A DNA stretch of 64,000 nt from Galeruca laticollis (lineage: Eukaryota; Arthropoda; Insecta; Coleoptera; Chrysomelidae). The stretch spans positions 308,473,484 through 308,537,483 of the forward strand of contig OY998175.1 in assembly GCA_963921935.1 (NCBI GenBank), in the 5' to 3' direction. Both the position numbers and the translations under genes were made by a program. Under the pieces are notes generated by a model, which ran no database searches, was not told the DNA's origin, and saw only the letters and a list, made by a program, of their open reading frames with translations. This document shows, piece after piece, positions 30,690-41,309 of this stretch; positions within the stretch are counted from its first letter, which is position 1, and every line of letters starts with the position of its first letter.

Positions 30690-32312
30690 CATTGACATAT
30701 TATACTGATGTAGTGGCCCACCTACCGCACAATCGATGACATCGCAGTGCGAGAGAGAAAGATCGAGAAGGATAGCGCTAGGAGTGGCAAAAATATTTTT
30801 GGATGTATGGTTACGGTATGGTTTTATGTGTAACTGCGTGAACGTTTGTTAAATATTTTAAATATTTTAAGAAATATTTGAAAATGAGATCGTGCTCATC
30901 TTATACTTGTACTACAAGGTCGAAAAAAGGCAAGAAAATAAAATTTTACAGGTATGTAAATAAACAATAAATTTTATACAAGAGGTTTATTAAGATGATT
31001 AAAAACATTATTCATGTTTTTTGGATTTCCAAAAGATCGCAATTTAAGTAATGGTTACACGCTGTTAGAAGAGATAATTATAAGCCAAGTGATACAGCTG
31101 TTATTTGTGAAAAGCATTTTAGAGTTGATGACTACGTATTAAATGTTCACGGAAATCGGGTATTAAAATTTTCCTGCTCATTTTGATCAAAGTTATCAAA
31201 AAGAGAAAACCAGTAACAAGAATACTTTAATGTAAACCAAGATGAAGGTGCTTTTCTTAAAAAAATAGAATTCAAAATAATATTTTTAATATAAACATAC
31301 GAATACTTTTTATATTACAATTTTAATATACCTAAGTCTACATTTTTAGGGGATGCTGTTGCAGGATGCAGTACTGATATAATTCCCGAAGTGGAATCTC
31401 TGGAAGTTGATTAATATGTACCAGAAGTTAATAATCCAGAAGATCCAGTAAACAATAACATATTATCCAATGAAATAAAAACATGTTCGAGCGGGGAAAA
31501 AAACAAGTTGCAAGGTAAGACCTACCGATTCTTAAGTAGTTGACCATTTAAAAAAATACCTTCAAATTATGCATTTTTTCTATTTTTAGAAAAAAACGAG
31601 ATCCAATAGTCTTTGGAGATTTTCAGGAGAGTGATTTAGAATTTCCAGAAAAGAGAAAGACGTTTTGTGGAAAATTGCCAATCAAACTGTTTGTAAATAT
31701 AAAAAATGAATAAATATTACAAAAAAATCGTTTTAGTTTATTCTAGACTATTTTTGACCTACCCTGTTTGACTTGTAACCATTCTAAATGCATCTAATTT
31801 AATTATCGAGCGTGCACCAACTTTTAGCAATATTTGAATTTTTACTGAGCAATAAAAATAATTCCACTTTGCACACTTATAAGACCACACTGTATACATG
31901 GACAGATAACAATATATTTTTATGAAAATACATTGTCTTTTTCGTACTGTATAACAATAATAATTGTGTATTTTCCATTTATAAGTAATATAGTAATATA
32001 AAATGATTTTTTTTAATGGTTGTTTCATTATTTTCTTTGTGTTATTTGGGTTTAAAATAATATTAAAGATATTAATAAAACATAGTCTGTTATTTATTTA
32101 TAAACCTAAAATATTCTTTGAAGCATCTAATGCAGTTACAACAACTTTTACTAATAAGAAAATAATTTTATAAGCACCCTTTATATGCTTTCTCCGTGTT
32201 TTCTGCCACACCTAGCTCCATCTATTTCTAGGTTTTCTCTTTTTAGTCTCTTCCGCTTTTAACTTACAGCGTTTATTACCGTAGGCCAGTCCACTAGTAT
32301 AATATGTCAATG
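30690..32312 (+). mobile_element. P-like DNA transposon derivative coding a THAP domain
   Basis: The terminal inverted repeats begin CATTGACATATTATACT on both ends, followed by a less exact GTGG(A)CTGGCCTAC-type block. The flanking 8 bases are GTGTGTAG and GAATGTAG (six of eight equal), which fits the 8-bp duplication of P elements. THAP domains are the DNA-binding part of P-element transposase. No catalytic domain is present in its 1.6 kb. The P assignment is inferred. Confidence 0.65.
30884..31710 (+). pseudogene. THAP-domain protein, spliced and decayed
   Basis: Exon 1 (30884-30951) starts MRSCSSYTCTTRSKKGKK and ends at ACAG|GTATGT. The next coding block (about 31033-31190) reads FPKDRNLS, then after a frame change WLHAVRRDNYKPSDTA and VICEKHF, the C2CH THAP signature (C, C, W, F..FP, C..HF). 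Its acceptor looks mutated (TTTTTTGG). Further exon-like blocks with AG and GT borders lie at about 31351-31514 and 31590-31700, both with stops. Confidence 0.65.
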
Positions 32313-32504
32313 GAATGTAGTCTTATTTGTTTGTATGTCTATGGCGCTTACGTCATCTGTCAATCTATGAAGTGAGAGACAGGTGTCGCAAGATCGATGG
32401 CCGTGTTTTATAAAGTCTTTTCCTGTTTCATGTTTAGTCTTGAATTTGAATAAACTCTAAATATTCAAACGTTGTTTTGTTATTTCTCTTAGCAAATACA
32501 TAAC
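32313..32504. other. Short spacer between the THAP element and repeat copy 2
   Basis: About 190 bp with ACGTCATCTGTCAATCTATG and GATCGATGGCCGTG. It has no counterpart in copy 1, so it may belong to the inserted material or be a second small insertion. Confidence 0.35.
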
Positions 32505-33133
32505 ATATACAAAAACGAGAAAGGAATTACTAATAACCAGCTGCGAAATCGAAGAAGCAATGAATATTTTTAATAATTCATACAAAACATTTTTATTTTT
32601 GTTATATCAACAATCACCTACCTTTTTGGCATACCGCATTATCGAATCGCGCGCGTTATATAATTTTCGTTTCGTTAATACGGTTTAAATTCGCGAGTCG
32701 AATCACTCGTTAAACGCTGAAACAAAAACATGAATTCAATTTGCTATTTCTTCATATTGTTTGGAATTATTTAAAGAAAAGAAGGAACTTTTGGAAACAT
32801 TCAAGCGAGCAATATAACAAACGTAAGTCTAAGTCTTAAAAACATTATGTTGAATACAAAATTTTCCTCTTCTTCGTCGCTCTCATCTTATACATGATTT
32901 CTACTTTGAGTTTTATACTTTGAAAACTTAACTTGCAAATCGAAAAGTTTAGGAAAACATAAAAAGTTACGGTGTTTTTTCTTCTCTTTTTTGTAAAATA
33001 TCACATATTTTAATTTCTTATTATGTTTCCAAAAAATAAACTTCTAGAAATCATAAAATAAGAGGTTTTTTGGGGACAGCTATTTTTCTATTATACTTAT
33101 TGTGATAAAATATCCAAAATCCAACAGTATTAC

Positions 33134-33233
33134 AGCAAGTTCATTACATTAGCAGCCATTCCATACATAATCAAGAAAAACAAAATCAAACCCAAAAACG
33201 AAATCCCTGGTAACTTCAAGAAAATTAATTCTC
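33134..33233 (-). other. Candidate 100-bp coding exon with transmembrane segment
   Basis: On the minus strand it is bounded by TTTATTATAG and TTGCT|GTAATA. In phase 1 it reads ELIFLKLPGISFLGLIL and on through FFLIMYGMAANVM, a likely membrane helix. Phase 1 fits the candidate first exon at 38599-38617, giving a start MSYKIAGELIFLK. Copy 1 of the repeat keeps the acceptor and FKLP but then diverges. The protein is unknown; this is a weak call. Confidence 0.3.
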
Positions 33234-33309
33234 CTATAATAAATTCTAAAAAAGGTGGACCACTCAGAAACAAAAATCGAGTAAAGTCAACTTCATCATT
33301 GGTAACAAT

Positions 33310-34254
33310 TTCTTAGGACCATACGAGTTACCTTAATTTGAATGGTGAGAACTACTTACATTTTTTGCAAAATGATTGTATTAATCTATTGGAAGAATTG
33401 CCATTGAATATAAAACAAAATATGTGGTGCATGCAAGATGGAGAACCGCTGCAGTCAAAACATATTTAAATAACAAATTTCCTGAACGCTGGATTGGTCA
33501 TGGTAGCCATTTTCCTTGGCCAGCACGTAGTCTAGACTTAAATCCTCTCGATTTCGGTGTATGGGCTGCAATGAAACAACTGGTTTATAAGGATCCCATA
33601 AATACCAACGACCAACTTTGGGAAGAAATAAATAGAGCAACGGTTTTTTTTTATCCAATGATGCTGTTCAATATGAGACGATCTTTTATGGAACGTGTAG
33701 ATAATTTCATCGATAAGAATGGAGGACATATCGAACATTTAATGTGACACAATTGAAGTTATAATGTTATTTAGCTTGGTCTTTTTTTAATTTGTTTTCT
33801 AAATGTTTTCAATAATAATTATGCAGCTGATCCCTAAAATGCGATTATATCGTAAACCGTTAAGTTTTAAGGTTAATAACATGTATACCTTTTTTCTATT
33901 AAAATAACGTGGCTTCAATATTCTTTTACAAAAATACCGCTAACTTAAACAGCAAAAAAATTTAGGGCACATTGATACCACAAATGTGGCCTATGTAGTG
34001 CCCTCTACAAATTACATCGAAGTAGGTACCATATTATGATTTTTCGTGCCCAAAAACCTCTATTTCCGAATTTTTATGTATACATATCCAAAAACGTTAA
34101 AGTTATTGCAAAAAAGAAATTTTTAAAGTTAACCTTTAACATCCTGTATCTTCATTATTAGCAACATTTTATTAAAGCAAGTTGGTTTAAATCGTAATAT
34201 TTTAAAGTCAGGATCTACCATAATTCTATGTACAATTATTTAAGGACCACCCTG
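33310..34254 (+). mobile_element. 3' part of a DD41D transposon
   Basis: It contains the C-terminal half of a DUF4817-type transposase and ends with GGACCACCCTG|TA at 34244-34256, the style of terminal repeat of these elements. The left part, including the 5' TIR, is missing; the sequence joins repeat copy 2 at about 33265-33310. Confidence 0.7.
33315..33747 (+). pseudogene. DD41D transposase, C-terminal half, frameshifted
   Basis: The reading begins LNLNGENYLHFLQND and MWCMQDGEP (second catalytic Asp), then a frameshift near 33450. It continues with NKFPERWIGHGSHFPWPARS, LDLNPLDFGVW (third Asp) and ends DKNGGHIEHLM at 33747, the usual C-terminus of this family. The first catalytic Asp and DNA-binding domain are gone. 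Confidence 0.85.
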
Positions 34255-34256
34255 TA

Positions 34257-35356
34257 CTTATAGAAAGAAATTTCTTTTTCAAAGACGATACAGAATACGC
34301 GTCCTGGACTATTAAGCTAAAATACTAATGTGCTCAGCCATCATTATGCTTGTTGAATAGTTATCTCGTACATTAAGCCTACCATATTTCTTTCCTTAAA
34401 ATACGGGACAGCCGAAATAAGGATGGCAAAAATTATAGGCTGCCCGGTTTTATATAGGGCATGAGCTTTGAAAATGGATGAAGAAGAAAATCTTAATTAT
34501 CATTAAATGAATACGTATTTATTGTACCTACTAAAACTCAAATATATAATAGATATGAATTGCACATAATAAGGCAAATACCTTGTTACAAGGTAACAAA
34601 CATGAAACAGCAATTCAATAATCGAATTATATTCTTAATTTTAATATTTATGACTTTTGTGAATTTGTTCACACAGCTTTTTTTCAGTCATCAACTTTTC
34701 AAACATTTGTGGACAAGATAAATTTAAATTATATTGTAAAGTTAAGACATTGCCTACTGTACTTTCCAAAATGTTTGTTTTTTCGGTGCTCCAATAAAGG
34801 CTCATTTTAGAAAATAACAACGAGGAATGACAGCACTGACGCCAAGATGTGATTCTTGATCGTAGGCGTAACAGACAGGACATACTGACAAGTTGGATGC
34901 TCTAGTCACAGAATGAAGAATGACAACAATTTAAATTTTTGGTTGAAATGATGTATAAACGGTTATGTGAAAAAACGGGACATTTAGCGTCCCGGTAGAG
35001 ATTAGCGGGGACACGGAACAACGGGTGTTGAAAACGGGGCTGTCCCGTTTTTTACGGGTCGCTTATCGTACATTATATATAAAAGTGCTCGGTATATAAT
35101 AGCTCACTTCTCAACCTAGGTGTATAATATACTATAATGTTGATAAAGTATCAGGATAATTAATTATAAACAAAGTAGTGACGACTATTAGTTTTTATTT
35201 AATTGTAATAACCATTAAAATAATTAATCTAGGTCTGTTGAGTACATAGAAAATAACTTTGGTTGAGTAAAATAAAATGTTTGTAAATAAGGAAGTAAAT
35301 TTCTGAAAAACTCATCATCTAGTCAATTTTTTTGCATTTTTAAGTTATTTATTATA
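34257..35356 (-). pseudogene. hAT transposase C-terminal relic and flanks
   Basis: The minus-strand ORF 34883-34641 reads LLFSKMSLYWSTEKTNILES and then LTLQYNLNLSCPQMFEKL, resembling the C-terminal dimerisation region of hAT transposases. Around it, repeated TGTCCCG-type motifs (ACGGGACA at about 34405 and 34975, GGGCTGTCCCG near 35035) look like terminal-region sequence and resemble the MITE at 39249-39477. Limits are uncertain. Confidence 0.5.
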
Positions 35357-35366
35357 GGGGAAAGGT

Positions 35367-35794
35367 GGGATACATGATCACCAGGGATACTTGATCATTT
35401 TGATTTTTTTTTGACAAGCTGCCATTGGTTCTTGCTAAATAAATGGAAATTTACTTAATTATATTGAATTTGGCAACCTCGCCAGCTTGGGTACTTCACA
35501 TATGCGGTTAGTCATTTGTTATTGTGAATTTATGTTTGTGCTGAAGAAAAGTAAGTATCATCCTTTTTTCTTTTGATATTTTTAATTTTTTTCTGTTACT
35601 TTTTTCATTAAGAATATTAAGGAGAGTGGTTAAGGTAGGTATTAAGCTATATTAAAATGAACAAAGTTTATTGAAACAGTTGAGGTTATGTGGAAATAAT
35701 TTATAATCTATTAGTTTATGCATGAGAGGGATACTTGATCACTACTGTAGTGGGATATTTGATCATGATCAAGTATCCCTTGATCATGTATCCC
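35367..35794. promoter_or_regulatory. Left array of subterminal transposase-site repeats
   Basis: Copies of GGGATACTTGATCA or a one-base variant lie at 35367-35380, 35384-35397, 35728-35741 and 35752-35765 (plus) and at 35766-35779 and 35781-35794 (inverted). Four more lie at the right end: 38078-38091, 38100-38113, 38121-38134 and 38295-38308. Their number and place suggest binding sites for the transposase helix-turn-helix domain; that function is inferred. Confidence 0.7.
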
Positions 35795-35847
35795 TCTATT
35801 AAAATAAACGATTTTATTTGGAAATAAAGGTTTTCCTTTCATTTCAG

Positions 35848-37932
35848 ATGCCTCAATTTTACAAACGAAAGCCTGGTGCAAAACCTAGAGAGCCAATAGA
35901 TGCAGAAAAATGAAATTAGCAGTGGAGGAGGCCCTAAAAAAGGAAAAAGGGGTCTCAACGGTGGATAAACAATTTGGAGTTGATCGTATGACTTTGAAAA
36001 GGTATCTACAAAAATTTGAAGACAACCCTAGTGCTGAGATGACTTCAGACTATAAAAAAAGATTAATATTTAGTGTATTACAAGAAAATGAACTGGCAGA
36101 ATACCTTAAAGTGTGTGCAAAAATGAATTGCGGACTTCATTATAAAAAAATTCGAAAATTAGCATATGAGCTTGCTGTAAAAAATAATATTGCAATGCCA
36201 AACACTTGGGACCTGAAGCAAATGGCAGAAAACGACTGGATGAAGGGATTCATGAAGAGGAATAAAACATTGTCATTAAGAACTCCTGAAGCTACAAGCC
36301 TGAGTAGGGGAACTAGTTTCAATAGACAAAATGTTAGTGATTTTTTTGACAACTTGAAAGTTATCTTAAATAGGGAAATATTTGATGCATCTGCCATGTG
36401 GAATATTGATGAAACCGGATACACAACTGTTCAAAAACCAAAGAAGGTGGTAGCCACAAAAGGCCAAAAACAAATAGGCCAAATAACATCGGGAGAACGG
36501 GGGCAACTGGTAACTATTTGTTGTGCTGTTAGTGTCTCTGGAAACTCAATTCCACCTTTCATGGTATTCCCACGTGTAAATTTTAAACCTTTAATGATTA
36601 CAGGTGCTCCTAAAGGAACAGTTGGAGTAGCTCATCCAACAGGATGGATGACGGGTGAAAACTTTGTTCAATTTTTAAAACATTTTGTATTTCATGTAAA
36701 GTGTAGTAAAGATAACAAAGCATTAATGATCATGGACAACCATGACAGCCACATTACAATAGAATCGTTGGATTTTGCCAAAGAAAATGGAATCGTATTG
36801 TTAACTTTGCCTCCACATTGTAGCAACAAATTGCAGCCATAGATGTAAGTGTCTTTTCTTCGTTTAAAAATTCATGCGACAAAGCTGCTAATGACTGGAT
36901 GGCAGATCATCCTGGTAAAGTAATCACAATTTATGACATTGCTGGCATAATTAATAATGCTTTTCCTATACCTTCAGCGAATATTGTGAATGGCTTTAGA
37001 AAGACCAGAATTCATCCATTTGATGAGACCATTTTTAAGGATGATGACTTTTTACCGTCATTTGTTACAGATAGGCCAGAAGTTGACCCAATTATAGCAC
37101 AAGGTTCTGGACCAGATCTACTGCTGGCAAATGAGTCGTTGCTAAAGGAACCACTATTTCAAATAAACCTTCAGAGGATGAATATTCTAAAGGAACAGAG
37201 CCTTTAACTGACTCAGTGGCTGGACCAAGCAATGTTCTGTCAACACAACTTTCACATTTAGAATCAAGATTCTCGGTTATTCCCGTACAGGTTTTACCCT
37301 ATCCTAAAGCTGGTCAGAGAAACACTAAAACCAAAGGAAGAAAAAAATTGAAATCTGCTATTATCACTGATACGCCAGTTAAAAATGATATTCAAGAACA
37401 GTTAAGAATTAGACAAGAGAATAAGAAGAAAAATGAAGAAAAGAAACGGACTCGTAAAACTAAAACTAACCAAAAACCACAAAAGAAATCAAAAATTGAA
37501 AAAGTCAAGAGGCAGGTTTTTGAAGAAACCTCATCCAGTGAGGACCCAATTTCTTACGAAGATAGTGATATCTCCTCATACGAGGAAGAAGAGGATATTA
37601 TTGAGTTTCAAAAACTTTTGCCAGTTAATTCAAATACTTTAAAGATTGGCAAATGTGCTATTATTTCTTTTAAAGGGGGTAGAAGGTTAACAACACTCTA
37701 CAGATATTTGTGCATGATAGATAAGGTTGATGAAGATGAAGATGAGTGTAGGGTTATATCTATTAAGTGCACAAATCATTTACGTACACATTTTACATTG
37801 TCGAATACACACATTAGTGATGTGAAAATCGAAGAAATAATTGGAATTACACCTGATCCAACGATTGTTTCAAAAGGAGAAAGAATTTATTATAAATTCA
37901 ACAAACCACTGGACATTTTTGAAAGTGCCTAA
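35848..37932 (+). pseudogene. pogo-family transposase, three frameshifts
   Basis: It starts at ATG 35848 (MPQFYKRKPGAKPRE) directly after a TTTCATTTCAG acceptor, so the 5' UTR is probably spliced. The order is N-terminal pogo helix-turn-helix (STVDKQFGVDRMTLKRYL), CENPB-like domain (NDWMKGFMKRN), then the DDE domain with MWNIDETGYTTVQ, IMDNHDSH and LDVSVF (a DD35D spacing by count), and a Lys/Glu-rich tail ending at 37932. Frame breaks lie near 35911, 36841 (at LQP|DV) and about 37185. All are single-base losses or gains, so the element is fairly young. Confidence 0.9.
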
Positions 37933-38598
37933 GTTGCCATTTATTTTTTATATTAGAGTAGTTATTTTAATTTTTTCTGCCTTTTATTTCATTTAAAAAA
38001 TGTTAAATTTATTTAATACTTATAAAAATAAAAGAAAATTATAACTATTTCTTGCTTTTGTATATGTATCTAACATGTGATCAAGTATCCCACCTCCCTT
38101 GATCAAGTATCCCCTCTGTAGGGATACTTGATCAGATTGTAAAAAAATCTTTTTCTTTTTTTTCTTTTTTATATTAACTTCTTTTAAAGTAATAAAGTCA
38201 CATAGTCTTGACAACACTACTCTACATACATTCTGATAATTGAGAATCCTGTTGCAGCGTATATGCTTATCTTTACACCAAAACTAAGAAATGGTGATCA
38301 AGTATCCCACCTTTCCCCTACTGTTTACATCACTATGTTTTTCTTATTTAACACCAGGGCGCTCTACTTTCAACAAAAGTGCTGCCTCTATATAGTTCGG
38401 GCACGATCCTTATATGTACATAATTTCTAAGGCCACGCCTCCTAAGTACTGTTACATTTCTCTATTTAAAAAAATTCTTATACAAATCAAGTGCACTGTG
38501 CACTATGAACAATCAGACATGACCCGGTCGAATTATCTAACCTCAAAAGAATAAACCATAAATCATATATTAACATTATTATAATTTAAAAGACTTAC

Positions 38599-38617
38599 CA
38601 GCTATTTTGTAAGACAT
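38599..38617 (-). other. Candidate first coding exon (MSYKIA, phase 1)
   Basis: On the minus strand ATGTCTTACAAAATAGCTG is followed at once by GTAAGT, a strong donor. A tandemly duplicated segment lies just upstream, where a promoter would be. Phase 1 fits both the 33134-33233 and the 19588-19625 candidates. With only six codons the call rests on the splice site and phase. Confidence 0.3.
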
Positions 38618-38645
38618 CGTCGATTTAACTATATAATCACTTGAA

Positions 38646-38975
38646 ACACTACCGAATATTCCGTTTGATTCCATAAGTTTTTGATACAAATATTTCCGAA
38701 AATGAGTAGGTATTATTCACTTACACCCTCGACTCGTTAATAAGTTACTATTTACTCTGTGAATATATTTGCAAACGTCATAAATTGAACTAATTAATAT
38801 TTTTATAAAGCACTGCCGAAAATTACGTTTGATTCAAATTTTTGATAAAAATATCTCCGAAAATTAATAAATTAACTCCAATCAATTACACCCTCCGCAC
38901 ACTAATGACTTACTGATCTAATATGCGATGTGAATATATTTGCAAGTTGCAAGCGTCGCGTCATAAATCAAGCTA
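38646..38975. repeat. Diverged tandem duplication, unit about 165 bp
   Basis: Two units share TTTGATTC, TTTTTGATA, AATATxTCCGAAAAT, TTACACCCTC, TGTGAATATATTTGCAA and CGTCATAAAT in the same order (about 38646-38785 and 38812-38970). They lie upstream of the short exon candidate on the minus strand. Confidence 0.75.
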
Positions 38976-39248
38976 CTTGATTGTCTAGGAATGGACAAAA
39001 AAAAATACTAAGAAAAAATGTTTACATATAAACAACAAAATACTGCAACAATCTAGATAGAGTTAAAATAAGTACGTTAAATTGATTATGTATTGTATTT
39101 TATATTAGAAATAATATTTTGACATTCGTATTTGGGAGAAGACAACAAGATAATAAATTATTTATTATGTTATGGTGTTGTTTTTATTAATATCTATATT
39201 TGAAAAATGTATATTATATAAAATTATGATGAATTAATTACTAAAGAG

Positions 39249-39477
39249 TAGGGGTTGCCAGATTTCATTTTCTTACCAGGGACAAATGAAAATCGAAAAG
39301 GGTATCTACCAGAAGTGGCTGTTTGGGATAGCTTGTGGTAGAAATCATTACGGAAATTTTTTAAATAATTAATCGAAAATTATCAAAATACGGGACAGAT
39401 CTCATCCCAGCGGGAAGATTGAAATTATACTTGAAATACGGGACTCCACGGGAAATATTAGACGCCTGGCAACACTA
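39249..39477. mobile_element. 229-bp hAT-type MITE
   Basis: The ends are TAGGGGTTGCCAG and, from the right, TAGTGTTGCCAGG, close to the terminal repeats of hAT elements. The flanking octamers CTAAAGAG and CTGAAGAC differ at two places. Internal ACGGGAC motifs recall the relic at 34.4-35.1 kb. Confidence 0.7.
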
Positions 39478-39737
39478 CTGAAGACGACCCTTTAAAATTT
39501 CGTTTTTAATTCCGTTATTATAAGAAATAATTCTCGAACCAGTGGCGGTGTAAAGGGGGAATAAACTAAATTATTCAATGTAACTTTTGATGCCTTTGGA
39601 AAATTTGCTTAGAGAATATGATTAAGGAAATGGAAGTGTATTGTTTTCTTAAGATTAAAAAATAATAAATACACAGTTCACCAGTTCCTAAAACTAAATT
39701 AAAAATATTGTTACGAAACAGCACACCGGTATAGTGC

Positions 39738-39840
39738 CTGAAAACCACTTCTGACACCATTGTAATGATTTTCTTATCTATTAAAACGTTTTTTAATAAT
39801 AAATAAGAAAAACATTACATATTGGTGTCAGAAGTGGGAT
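39738..39840. repeat. Palindrome carrying two inverted primer-binding-site sequences
   Basis: CCACTTCTGACACCA at about 39739-39753 is the reverse complement of TGGTGTCAGAAGTGG at 39823-39837. Between them TGTAATGATTTTCTTAT pairs with ATAAGAAAAACATTACA. The whole is an imperfect palindrome of about 100 bp. Confidence 0.85.
39823..39840 (+). promoter_or_regulatory. Primer binding site complementary to tRNA-Leu
   Basis: TGGTGTCAGAAGTGGGAT is complementary to the 3' end ATCCCACTTCTGACACCA, which I recognise as the acceptor end of a eukaryotic tRNA-Leu. It would prime minus-strand DNA synthesis of the Gypsy element. Confidence 0.75.
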
Positions 39841-39865
39841 AATATAAATTAATATCTACGTAAAA

Positions 39866-41309
39866 ATGGCCAAGAGACTAAGGGAATTGAATGTGACTGA
39901 GTTAAGAGCAGAATTGGAAGATCGTGAGTGGGAAACGTCCAGTAAGAAAAGTGAATTAGTGGAAAGACTTAAAGTGGCACTGGAAAATGACGACTTTGTT
40001 CCAGAAACAGTTTTATTTAATGACGAGGCTTCCACCTTAATCTCGTCAATTTCTGCTAACATGAAAGAAAACATGGACGAGAAGATTTCTGCCATGGAAG
40101 AGAACATGGACGAGAAGATTTCAACTATAAAGAACGATATTTCTGCTAGGAACAACGATATATCTGCCGATATCTTATTAATGGAAAACGACATTGCCGC
40201 TGACGTTGAAAATGAAATGTCGTCTCTAAAATCTGAAATTGAGAGTAAGTTGACAACGATGGACGAGAAAATCAAGAAGTTAGAAAGAAAGATGACAGAT
40301 ATAAGAACTCACGACACGCCAGCGGAAGAAAAGAAGACCGAACAAACAAAACCTTGCAAGCCAAAAACACACCCTAAGTTAGAAGACATTGGTAGTTTTA
40401 CCCGAGTCAAGGCCCCAACGTTCGATGGAAAAATGTCGTGGACCAATTATGTGAAACACTTTGCCGCTAGAGTGAATAATTGGTCCGACAAGGAGAAAGC
40501 AGTGAACTTAAAACCATCGCGCTTCGCAGAGATGACTTCAGACGATACCTTTGGAAGAACCTTCGAGCAGCTGAAGAAGAGGTTGGACATGCGATATGGT
40601 CACGAACATTTGTACAGATTCCAGCTGAAGAACCGAAGGCGGAAACGTGACCAAACCCTTCAAGAGTATGAACTGGATATTGCCCGACTAGTTCGCGTAG
40701 TTTGCTTATCCATCAGCACCAGATAACATGATGGAATGTTTAGGCATGCAGGCCTTTATTGACGGCTTATGTGACCACGATATAGAGATGACGCTTCGTT
40801 TAGCCCATCCGAAAACATTAGTCGATGCATTGACTGCTGCTCTTGAATATGAAGCAGCCACGATGGCTTCCGGATACAACAAAGGTAGGACCATACAGGA
40901 AGAAGGTGATGATGACAGACTTGACCAGATCGTCAACTTGTTGAAAGATATGGTAGACAAGCCGAAGAAATTCAGGTGCTGTAATTGTGGTGAGCTAGAG
41001 CATGCACGCAGTTCGTGTAAGCGTCCTACGACTCCTGCAAACCAAAATCCTCTTAAATGCAAAGCAGCCGCGAAGAGCTCGCTGTACAACAAAGGTAGGA
41101 CCAAGCAGGGAGAAGATGACGATGACAAACTTGACCAGATCGTCAACTTGTTGAAAGGTATGGCAGACAAGAAGCCAAAGAAGATCAAATGCCGGACCTG
41201 TGGCGAGCTAGAGCACGTACGCAGTCCGTCTAAGCGCCCCAAGACTCCTGTAACCCAAGAACCCAGTCACGGGGGAAATCAGACAGGGGTGAACATCCAG
41301 CTGATGTGA
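39866..41309 (+). pseudogene. Gypsy gag with SAP domain and duplicated zinc-knuckle module
   Basis: The ATG at 39866 (MAKRLRELNVTELRAEL) opens a SAP-type helix-extended-loop-helix motif. A coiled-coil of repeated MDEKIS units follows, then the capsid-like region with TFDGKMSWTNYVKHF. A frameshift at about 40700 separates LDIARLVRV from MMECLGMQAFIDGL. The C-terminal part contains two copies of a module of linker plus zinc knuckle (CCNCGELEHARSSC and CRTCGELEHVRSPS); the second has lost its last Cys. Gag would form the particle and bind RNA. Confidence 0.82.

Larger units (their letters stand above)
30420..33265 (-). repeat. Diverged repeat, copy 2 of the pair, interrupted
   Basis: 30420-30675 matches 19190-19450, and 32505-33265 matches 19490-20145, in the same orientation. 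The gap is filled by the THAP-coding element (30690-32312) and about 190 bp of flank. On the minus strand the left block keeps an open frame of 67 codons (30443-30646) with a hydrophobic stretch ILIYAFLFLLFIGYALIF, while copy 1 has stops in the matching place. Confidence 0.75.
35357..38318 (+). mobile_element. pogo-type DNA transposon, complete ends
   Basis: The TIRs are GGGGAAAGGTGGGATACWTG (W is A at the left and T at the right), continuing ATCACC, flanked by TA at 35355-35356 and 38319-38320. Length is 2962 bp. Inside is one pogo-family transposase with three frameshifts. Ten copies of a GGGATACTTGATCA-like motif lie in the subterminal regions. Confidence 0.93.
38321..39248. other. Possible promoter region and spacer
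   Basis: Non-coding except for the short exon candidate at 38599-38617 and the tandem repeat at 38646-38975. CCAGGGCGCTCTAC and CCACGCCTCC near 38355-38450 are GC-richer. Nothing else recognised. Confidence 0.4.
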
